DNA of 64,000 nt, from contig NZ_CAHS01000002.1 of assembly GCF_001050515.1 (NCBI RefSeq), forward strand, positions 62,001 through 126,000, read 5' to 3'. The translations under genes were made by a program, and so were the position numbers. A model generated the notes under the pieces. That model was not told the DNA's origin. It worked only from the letters and a program-made list of their open reading frames with translations, and searched no databases. Below are positions 57,545-64,000 of the stretch, in pieces. Within the stretch, counting starts at the first letter, position 1. Each line of letters opens with the position of its first letter. This DNA is from Erwinia piriflorinigrans CFBP 5888 (GTDB lineage: Bacteria; Pseudomonadota; Gammaproteobacteria; Enterobacterales; Enterobacteriaceae).

Positions 57545-60196
57545 TTAACCGGTATTACGCATTCCCGCCGCGACGCCAGCAATGGTCACCATCAGCGCCT
57601 GCTCGACGTGGGCATCCGGCTCACCGCCTGCGGCTTCCTGCTGACGTGAACGATGCAGCAGTTCGGCCTGCAATACGTTAAGCGGATCGGTATAAACATT
57701 ACGTAACGCAATCGACTCGGCAATCCACGGCTGGTCGGCCATCAGATGGGCATCGTTGGCAATGGTCAGCACCGCTTTGATATCGGACTCCAGCTGGTCG
57801 CGCAGCTGTTTGCCCAGCGGCCACAGTGATTTATCCACCAGGCGCTGATCGTAATATTCAGCCAGCCACAGGTCGGCCTTCGAGAACACCATCTCCAGCA
57901 TGCCGAGGCGCGTAGAGAAGAATGGCCAGTCGCGACACATGGCTTCCAGCTGGTCCTGATGACCGTCTTCCATCACCTGCCGGAGCGCCGCACCGGCACC
58001 GAGCCAGGCTGGCAGCATCAGGCGGTTCTGTGTCCAGGCGAAGATCCAGGGGATGGCACGTAGCGACTCGACGCCGCCGGTCGGACGACGTTTCGCCGGA
58101 CGTGAGCCGAGCGGCAGCTTAGCCAACTCCTGCTCCGGCGTGGCGGAGCGGAAGTAGGGGACGAACTCCGCGTGCTCACGCACGTAGCCACGGTACATTT
58201 TGCAGGAGACCGCTGACAGCCGATCCATAATGCCGATCCATTCGGTCTTTGGCTCCGGCGGCGGTAACAGGTTGGCTTCGAGGATCGCGCCGGTATACAG
58301 CGACAGGCTGCTGATGGTCACTTCCGGCAGACCGTACTTAAAGCGGATCATCTCACCCTGTTCGGTCACGCGCAGTCCGCCTTTCAGGCTGCCCGGAGGC
58401 TGTGACAGCAGGGCGGCATGCGCCGGAGCGCCACCGCGACCAATGCTACCGCCGCGTCCGTGGAACAGCGTCAGGGTGATACCGGCTTTCTCACAGGTTT
58501 TGATCAGCGCATCCTGTGCCTGATACTGCGCCCAGCTGGCCGCCATGACGCCCGCATCTTTTGCCGAGTCAGAGTAACCAATCATTACCATCTGTTTGCC
58601 CTGAATCAGACCACGATACCAGTCGATATTCAGCAGCTGGCTCATCACCTCGTTGGCATTATTCAGGTCGTCGAGGGTTTCAAACAGCGGTGCCACCGGC
58701 ATGGCATAGTCAATCCCCGCCTCTTTCAACAACAGATGCACTGCCAGCACGTCAGACGGCGTTTTCGCCATTGAGATAACATAGGCGGCAATCGATCCTT
58801 GTGGCGCTTCAGCGGCCACGCGGCAGGTATCCAGCACTTCTTTGGTTTCGGCGCTCGGCTCCCACTGACGCGGTGTCAGCGGACGTTTAGAATTCAGTTC
58901 GCGGATCAGAAATGCCTGCTTGTCGGCTTCTGACCAGCTTTCATAGTCACCGAGGCCAAGATAACGGGTAATTTCAGCAATCGCTTCGGTGTGGCGGGTG
59001 CTTTCCTGACGGATATCGATACGCACCAGCGGCACGCCAAAACACTTCACGCGGCGCAGGGTATCCAGCAGTTGGCCGTTTGCAATAATGCCCATGCCGC
59101 AGGCCTGTAATGACTGGTAGCAGGTATACAGCGGGTCCCATAACTGATCGTTTGAAATCAGCAGGTCCGCAGGGCGCGCTAAACGTTCGCCTTTCAGACG
59201 GCCAGCCAGATAAGCCTGAGTGCCCATCAGCTGGCTACGCAGGTTTTTCATGATCTCACGGTACGGCTCCAGCGCTTCCGGGTTGCCGCACAGTTCGCGT
59301 ACTTCCGGCGTAGATTCAGACATCGACAGCTCGGAAATCAGCACGGCGATGTCGCGCAGGAACAGGTCGGTCGCTTTCCAGCGGCTGAGTAGCAGGACGT
59401 GGCGAGTGATATCGGCGGTGACGTTCGGGTTGCCGTCACGGTCGCCCCCCATCCAGGAGGTAAACTGCACCGGGACGAAGTCGACCGGCAGGGTATAACC
59501 AAATGCGCTTTCCACCTGCTCATTCAGCTCACGCAGGAACTGGGGCACCCCTTCCCACAGACTGTTTTCTACTACCGCAAAGCCCCATTTGGCTTCGTCA
59601 ATCGGGGACGGACGGTATTTACGGATTTCGTCGGTATGCCATGCCTGCGCGACCAGCTGGCGCAGGCGGCGCATGATCTGTGCGTGCTCGTAGTCCGATA
59701 AATCATTGTGATCTAACTGTTTAAGACAGCTGTTCACTTCCACCAGTTTGTGGATCAGGGTGCGGCGCGTGATTTCAGTCGGGTGCGCGGTCAGTACCAG
59801 TTCCAGCGACAGGGATCCGAGGGCTTCACGCACGGCCGCTTCGGTCAGGTTCGGCTGCTGCTTCAGACGCTGAAACGTCTCAAGCAGCATTTCCGGATTT
59901 TTTGCACCTTCGCCGTTCGGCGAAATGGTGTGGTACTGTTCGGCGACGTTGGTCAGGTTCAGGAACTGGCTGAAAGCGCGTGCAACCGGCAACAGCTCGT
60001 CGTTAGACAGATTTTGCAGCGTGGAGAGCAGTTCCTGACGGTGGGCGTCATTACCCGCACGAGATGACTTAGAGAGTTTACGAATGGTTTCTACCCGATC
60101 GAGAATGTTCTCTCCCAGCGCATCCTTAATCGTATCCCCGAGCAGTTTGCCGAGCATACTGACATTACTTCGCATTGCGGAATATTGTTCGTTCAT
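57545..60196 (-). CDS. ppc: Phosphoenolpyruvate carboxylase
   Basis: This 883-residue enzyme carboxylates phosphoenolpyruvate to oxaloacetate to refill the TCA cycle. The catalytic His is in [15 protein letters not shown]. Substrate and bicarbonate sites are in [31 protein letters not shown] and [17 protein letters not shown]. The C-terminus ends AAGMRNTG, the allosteric aspartate-site end. Start 60196 gives exactly the E. coli length; the in-frame extension upstream is unconserved. Confidence 0.98.
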   Translation of the reverse strand: MNEQYSAMRSNVSMLGKLLGDTIKDALGENILDRVETIRKLSKSSRAGNDAHRQELLSTLQNLSNDELLPVARAFSQFLNLTNVAEQYHTISPNGEGAKNPEMLLETFQRLKQQPNLTEAAVREALGSLSLELVLTAHPTEITRRTLIHKLVEVNSCLKQLDHNDLSDYEHAQIMRRLRQLVAQAWHTDEIRKYRPSPIDEAKWGFAVVENSLWEGVPQFLRELNEQVESAFGYTLPVDFVPVQFTSWMGGDRDGNPNVTADITRHVLLLSRWKATDLFLRDIAVLISELSMSESTPEVRELCGNPEALEPYREIMKNLRSQLMGTQAYLAGRLKGERLARPADLLISNDQLWDPLYTCYQSLQACGMGIIANGQLLDTLRRVKCFGVPLVRIDIRQESTRHTEAIAEITRYLGLGDYESWSEADKQAFLIRELNSKRPLTPRQWEPSAETKEVLDTCRVAAEAPQGSIAAYVISMAKTPSDVLAVHLLLKEAGIDYAMPVAPLFETLDDLNNANEVMSQLLNIDWYRGLIQGKQMVMIGYSDSAKDAGVMAASWAQYQAQDALIKTCEKAGITLTLFHGRGGSIGRGGAPAHAALLSQPPGSLKGGLRVTEQGEMIRFKYGLPEVTISSLSLYTGAILEANLLPPPEPKTEWIGIMDRLSAVSCKMYRGYVREHAEFVPYFRSATPEQELAKLPLGSRPAKRRPTGGVESLRAIPWIFAWTQNRLMLPAWLGAGAALRQVMEDGHQDQLEAMCRDWPFFSTRLGMLEMVFSKADLWLAEYYDQRLVDKSLWPLGKQLRDQLESDIKAVLTIANDAHLMADQPWIAESIALRNVYTDPLNVLQAELLHRSRQQEAAGGEPDAHVEQALMVTIAGVAAGMRNTG

Positions 60197-60361
60197 ATGG
60201 TCCCTGACACCCTTTCTTGTATTTATCGCGTATTTCACCCTTATGGGCCTGTCTGAATCTGTTATCTAGCCACGTTAAGCACGATTCGTCAATTGGCTTA
60301 CATTCTGCGCATAAAGCGGCTAACCCCTAGAAATCTAAAGAATTTAATTTCGTGGTGGTGA

Positions 60362-60381
60362 GATAAGTTATTCTCATTATC
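60362..60381. promoter_or_regulatory. Fur-like palindrome between ppc and argE
   Basis: GATAAGTTATTCTCATTATC resembles the Fur box GATAATGATAATCATTATC but is one base longer and matches mainly in the outer arms. No iron gene is adjacent, so this may be chance. Confidence 0.2.
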
Positions 60382-60441
60382 AGGAATAATCGAAATCATG
60401 GGCAAATGGCTGTTTTCACAGTCAAATACCCCGACGGTGAC

Positions 60442-61593
60442 CTAATGATGGCAAAAATGGCGCACCACCTGCGCGATCAGTTCTCGCGTTGGCTTAATAA
60501 AGGCGGTATCGATAAATTCATCCGGCTGATGCGCCTGATCGATCGATCCCGGGCCTAATACCAGCGTTGGGCAGATTTGCTGAATAAAAGGCGCTTCGGT
60601 GCAGTAGTTCACCACTTCCGTTTCGCTTCCCAGCAGTTTTTCGACGACCTGCACCAGCTGATGGTCGCGCGGGCACTCATAGCCTGGAATGGGGGGATGC
60701 AGTTCGCCTACGGTCAGACGGCCTGGCCAGCGGGCGCTCACCGGAGCCAGCGCCTCATTCAGCAGTCCGTCGAGATCGCTCAGCGTCAGGCCCGGCAGCG
60801 GGCGGATATCCATATGCAGTTCGCAGCAGGCACAGATACGGTTGGCCGCATCCCCGCCGTGAATATGACCAAAGTTCATGGTGGGATAAGGGATAGCAAA
60901 ACCCGCGTGATGGTAGCGCTCCTTCAGCGTGTTGCGCAGCTCCATTAATTGGGTAATGGATTCATGCATCAGCTCAATGGCGTTGACGCCACGGCCCGGA
61001 TCGCTGGAGTGACCGGACTGCCCCTGAATGCGGATCACGTTCGAGATATGGCCTTTATGCGCACGTACCGGTTGCAGCGAGGTTGGTTCACCGATGATGG
61101 CGCAGTCCGGGCGCAGAGCGGTTGATTCAGCGAAGTATTTTGCGCCCGCCATGGTGGTTTCTTCATCGGCGGTGGCGAGGATATATAGCGGTTTCTTCAG
61201 CGTTGACAGTTCAACATCACGCAGGGTATCTAAAATAAAGGCGAAGAAACCTTTCATATCTGCGGTGCCGAGGCCATACAGCTTATTGTCATGCTCGGTC
61301 AGGGTGAAAGGGTCGCGTGTCCAGCGGCCATCGTCAAAGGGAACGGTATCGGTATGCCCCGCCAGCAGCAGGCCACCGGCACCGCTGCCGCTTTTCGCCA
61401 ACATATTGAATTTATTGCGCGTGCCGGGAACCGGCTGCACTTCAACAATAAAGCCGAGATCGCGGAACCAGCCGCCGAGTAAATTGATTAAAGTTTCATT
61501 GCTTTGATCGAGCGCGCTATCGGTAGCGCTGATTGATGGCGTTGCAATCAACTGGCGGTAAATCTCGATAAAATTAGGTAATTTTGTCTTCAC
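60442..61593 (-). CDS. argE: Acetylornithine deacetylase
   Basis: This 383-residue M20-family zinc hydrolase converts N-acetylornithine to ornithine. Metal ligands and base lie in [28 protein letters not shown] and [35 protein letters not shown] is in the dimer domain. I prefer a GTG start at 61593 ([12 protein letters not shown] follows), which equals the E. coli protein in length. An ATG at 61632 would put coding sequence into the ARG-box operator. Divergent from argB. Confidence 0.95.
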   Translation of the reverse strand: MKTKLPNFIEIYRQLIATPSISATDSALDQSNETLINLLGGWFRDLGFIVEVQPVPGTRNKFNMLAKSGSGAGGLLLAGHTDTVPFDDGRWTRDPFTLTEHDNKLYGLGTADMKGFFAFILDTLRDVELSTLKKPLYILATADEETTMAGAKYFAESTALRPDCAIIGEPTSLQPVRAHKGHISNVIRIQGQSGHSSDPGRGVNAIELMHESITQLMELRNTLKERYHHAGFAIPYPTMNFGHIHGGDAANRICACCELHMDIRPLPGLTLSDLDGLLNEALAPVSARWPGRLTVGELHPPIPGYECPRDHQLVQVVEKLLGSETEVVNYCTEAPFIQQICPTLVLGPGSIDQAHQPDEFIDTAFIKPTRELIAQVVRHFCHH

Positions 61594-61619
61594 TGTTGAC
61601 AGTCCTTGCGTTAGGATAG

Positions 61620-61658
61620 TATCAATATTCATGCATTAATAGTGAATAAAAATACAAT
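61620..61658. promoter_or_regulatory. Two ARG boxes (ArgR operator) between argE and argB
   Basis: Two 18-base sites, 61620-61637 and 61641-61658, are separated by 3 bases, the canonical spacing for ArgR hexamer binding. The second (AGTGAATAAAAATACAAT) has one mismatch to the consensus WNTGAATWWWWATTCANW; the first has a few more. They should control both argE and argBGH. Confidence 0.8.
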
Positions 61659-61761
61659 AGCAGCCGGTAAATGGGAACCGATAATTCTCTTTTTCACGCC
61701 GGCCATTACATCAACGTTTCGACAGCCCAAACGCAGTGACTGACAGAGAGCGAGTGACTTC

Positions 61762-62538
61762 ATGACCAATCCGTTAATTATTAAATTAGGTGGCGTCTTA
61801 CTGGACAGCGAAGAGGCGCTGGAGCGCCTTTTTGCCGCCCTTGTAAGCTACCGTAGCATGCATCAGCGGCCTTTGCTGATCGTTCACGGTGGTGGCTGCC
61901 TGGTCGATGAACTGATGAGCAAACTGTCGCTGCCGGTGAAGAAGAAAAATGGTCTGCGCGTGACGCCAGCCGACCAGATTGACGTTATAACCGGCGCGCT
62001 GGCCGGAACGGCCAACAAAACCCTGCTGGCTTGGTCAAAAAAACATGGCATTGACGCAGTTGGCCTGTGTCTTGGCGATGGCGGCAGCGTCAATGTTGAG
62101 CGCTTCGATGAGGAGTTGGGGCATGTTGGCCTGGCAACTCCGGGGACGCCGCACCTGATCAACACGCTGCTGGCGGCGGGTTATATGCCGGTGGTCAGTT
62201 CAATCGGTATCACCCAAGATGGCCTGCTGATGAATGTGAACGCCGATCAGGCCGCCACAGCGCTGGCTGCCACCCTGGGCGCAGATCTTATCCTGCTCTC
62301 TGACGTCAGCGGTATTCTGGATGCCGACAAACAGCGTATTGAAGAGATGACGGCAGAGAAAGCCGAACGGCTGATCGCCGATGGGGTGATTACCGACGGC
62401 ATGATTGTTAAAGTGAATGCCGCACTGGAGGCCGCCCGCACGCTGGGCCGCCCGGTGGATATTGCCAGCTGGCGTCATGCCGAACAGCTGCCTGACTTGT
62501 TTAACGGCGTGCCCATCGGCACCCGTATTCTCGCTTAA
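61762..62538 (+). CDS. argB: Acetylglutamate kinase
   Basis: This 258-residue amino-acid kinase phosphorylates N-acetylglutamate. ATP is bound by [15 protein letters not shown], the substrate by [13 protein letters not shown], and the catalytic Lys lies near [14 protein letters not shown] and [13 protein letters not shown]. Length equals the E. coli enzyme. It is the first gene after the operator here. In E. coli argC comes first, and argC is not present at this place. Confidence 0.98.
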   Translation: MTNPLIIKLGGVLLDSEEALERLFAALVSYRSMHQRPLLIVHGGGCLVDELMSKLSLPVKKKNGLRVTPADQIDVITGALAGTANKTLLAWSKKHGIDAVGLCLGDGGSVNVERFDEELGHVGLATPGTPHLINTLLAAGYMPVVSSIGITQDGLLMNVNADQAATALAATLGADLILLSDVSGILDADKQRIEEMTAEKAERLIADGVITDGMIVKVNAALEAARTLGRPVDIASWRHAEQLPDLFNGVPIGTRILA

Positions 62539-62569
62539 TCAGTAACGTATTCAATCAAGGAAAAAGACA

Positions 62570-63784
62570 ATGCAAGACAAAAGCATCAAGAAAATCGTAC
62601 TGGCTTACTCCGGCGGTCTGGATACTTCAGCCATCATTCCGTGGCTGAAAGAGAACTATGGCGGCTGCGAAGTGGTGGCGTTCGTGGCGGATATCGGCCA
62701 GGAGCGCGGCGATCTGGAAGGCGTAGAGCAGAAAGCCCTACAGTCCGGCGCGTCAGAGTGCCACGTGGTGGATCTGCGTGAAGAGTTCATCAGCGAGTAC
62801 GTTTATCCGGTGCTGCAAACCGGTGCCCTGTATGAAGGCACCTATCTACTGGGTACGTCTATGGCGCGCCCGATTATCGCCAAAGCGCAGGTAGAGCTGG
62901 CGCTGAAAGTCGGCGCTGATGCCCTGTGCCACGGTGCGACCGGTAAAGGGAATGACCAGGTGCGTTTCGAAACCACCTATACCGCGTTGGCACCACAGCT
63001 GAAAGTGGTGGCCCCGTGGCGCGAGTGGAACCTGCGTTCGCGTGAGGCGCTGCTGGACTATCTGAAAGAACGCAATATCCCCACCACCGCGTCACTGGAA
63101 AAAATCTACAGCCGCGATGAAAACGCCTGGCACATCTCTACCGAAGGTGGCGTGCTGGAAAGCCCGTGGAATGCACCGAACAAAGATTGCTGGGTGTGGA
63201 CCGTCGATCCGCTGGAAGCACCTGACCAGCCGGAGCAGGTCACCATCGCCGTTGAGAAAGGTCGCGTCGTGGCCGTTAATGGTGAAGCATTAAGCCCGTT
63301 CGGCTGCCTGGACAAGCTGAATGCGATCGGCGCACGTCATGGCGTGGGCCGCATTGACATCGTGGAGAACCGCCTGGTGGGCATCAAGTCTCGCGGCTGC
63401 TACGAAACCCCCGGCGGCACTATTATGGTGAACGCGCTGCGTGCGGTTGAGCAGCTGGTACTGGATCGTGACAGCTTCAAGTGGCGTGAACAGCTGGGTC
63501 TGGAAATGTCCTATGTGGTTTATGATGGCCGCTGGTTCGCACCGCTGCGTAAGTCGATTCAGGCTTCTGCCGAATCGCTGGCAGAAGAAGTGAATGGTGA
63601 AGTGGTACTGCAACTTTACAAAGGCCAGGTCACCGCTATCCAGAAGAAATCAGCCAACAGCCTGTATTCTGAAGAGTTTGCCACGTTCGGCGAAGACGAA
63701 GTGTACGATCACCGTCATGCGGGCGGCTTTATCCGTCTGTTCTCACTCTCTTCACGCATCCGTGCGTTGAACGAAAAGAAGTAA
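62570..63784 (+). CDS. argG: Argininosuccinate synthase (about 400-residue type)
   Basis: This 404-residue ATP-pyrophosphatase-family ligase joins citrulline and aspartate. The P-loop is [17 protein letters not shown], substrate loops include [14 protein letters not shown] and [18 protein letters not shown], and the C-terminal oligomerisation tail is present. It belongs to the short type shared with Yersinia, Pseudomonas and Gram-positives; E. coli has a longer, distinct 447-residue type at an unlinked site. Here it is in the arg operon, 31 bases after argB with AAGGAA before the ATG. Confidence 0.97.
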   Translation: MQDKSIKKIVLAYSGGLDTSAIIPWLKENYGGCEVVAFVADIGQERGDLEGVEQKALQSGASECHVVDLREEFISEYVYPVLQTGALYEGTYLLGTSMARPIIAKAQVELALKVGADALCHGATGKGNDQVRFETTYTALAPQLKVVAPWREWNLRSREALLDYLKERNIPTTASLEKIYSRDENAWHISTEGGVLESPWNAPNKDCWVWTVDPLEAPDQPEQVTIAVEKGRVVAVNGEALSPFGCLDKLNAIGARHGVGRIDIVENRLVGIKSRGCYETPGGTIMVNALRAVEQLVLDRDSFKWREQLGLEMSYVVYDGRWFAPLRKSIQASAESLAEEVNGEVVLQLYKGQVTAIQKKSANSLYSEEFATFGEDEVYDHRHAGGFIRLFSLSSRIRALNEKK

Positions 63785-63826
63785 ACTTTCTTGCAGAGCG
63801 AGGCTGACCTCGCTGCTGAATATATC

Positions 63827-63852
63827 AAGGGCGGCACCTGTGCCGCCCTTAT
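63827..63852 (+). terminator. Hairpin between argG and argH
   Basis: A perfect 10-bp stem (AAGGGCGGCA / TGCCGCCCTT) with a 4-base loop, 42 bases after argG and 25 before argH. The T tract is short (CTTAT), so it may attenuate or stabilise rather than fully stop transcription. Confidence 0.55.
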
Positions 63853-63876
63853 CAGATGAACTAAGGAGCACTGAGC

Positions 63877-64000
63877 ATGGCACTTTGGGGTGGACGGTTT
63901 ACGCAGCCAGCAGATCAACGTTTCAAGCAGTTTAATGACTCACTGCGCTTCGACTATCGTCTGGCAGAGCAGGATATTACCGGCTCCGTTGCCTGGTCCA
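63877..64000 (+). CDS. argH: Argininosuccinate lyase (5' end, partial)
   Basis: The first 41 codons begin [22 protein letters not shown] and continue [12 protein letters not shown], the well-conserved N-terminus of ArgH, which splits argininosuccinate to arginine and fumarate. AAGGAG precedes the ATG. The gene runs off the end of the window. It completes the argB-argG-argH order. Confidence 0.95.
   Translation, partial: MALWGGRFTQPADQRFKQFNDSLRFDYRLAEQDITGSVAWS

Noticed and set aside
61593-61632. Longer argE start at ATG 61632
   Set aside because: It would add 13 unconserved residues and place coding sequence into the first ARG box; the GTG start gives the E. coli length.

Overview
The window is chromosomal core DNA from a gamma-proteobacterium of the order Enterobacterales. 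The mixture of E. coli-like genes in a non-E. coli order, a 404-residue ArgG next to argB/argH, and a Klebsiella/Serratia-style LPS core locus (waaQ-wabG-wabH, a WabN-like deacetylase) points to the Erwinia/Pantoea group (Erwiniaceae). This is inference from gene content; no rRNA is present to confirm it. I see no tRNA, rRNA, CRISPR array, prophage or intact insertion sequence.

Region 1 (1-13.1 kb) is the lipopolysaccharide core locus. It is built from blocks of alternating orientation: a partial gene and a GT9 glycosyltransferase on +; wabH, wabG and waaQ on -; a WabN-like deacetylase and a second GT9 enzyme on +; then a GT2 enzyme, O-antigen ligase waaL, a GT4 enzyme, waaC, waaF and hldD on -. 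Together they make ADP-heptose, build the inner core and attach outer-core sugars and O antigen. Region 2 (13.3-19.7 kb) holds yibQ-envC (cell division and cell wall) divergent from yibN-grxC-secB-gpsA-cysE, then trmL. The gpmM gene that E. coli has between envC and yibN is absent.

Region 3 (19.7-27.6 kb) holds cpxA-cpxR with divergent cpxP and a perfect CpxR box, a small zinc-ribbon/TM2 gene bracketed by two copies of one terminator, then fieF, pfkA, sbp and cdh. Region 4 (27.7-33.6 kb) is an accessory-looking block between cdh and tpiA: yhjD, a PhzF-family protein, a MocR regulator divergent from a LysE/RhtB exporter, and mqo. Region 5 (34-43.5 kb) holds tpiA, yiiQ, yiiR, fpr, emrD, and the glycerol genes glpF, glpK and glpX, with an antiparallel BASS/arsenic-type transporter gene separating glpK from glpX.

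Region 6 (43.5-51.4 kb) is the zapB, rraA, hslUV, ftsN, cytR, priA, rpmE block. menA is missing from its usual site between hslU and rraA, and hslVU keeps a clear sigma-32 promoter and 5' stem-loop. Region 7 (51.4-57.4 kb) is the methionine regulon (metJ, metBL, metF) with two arrays of met boxes, followed by a VapB antitoxin next to an internally deleted VapC. Region 8 (57.5-64 kb) holds ppc and the arginine genes argE, argB, argG and the start of argH. Two ARG boxes lie directly between argE and argB; argC, which starts the divergent operon in E. coli, is not there.

I found no convincing wholly new system. The points most worth a second look are gene losses and remodelling at conserved loci (argC, menA, gpmM, the split glp genes), the orphaned VapB, and the mosaic LPS core locus.
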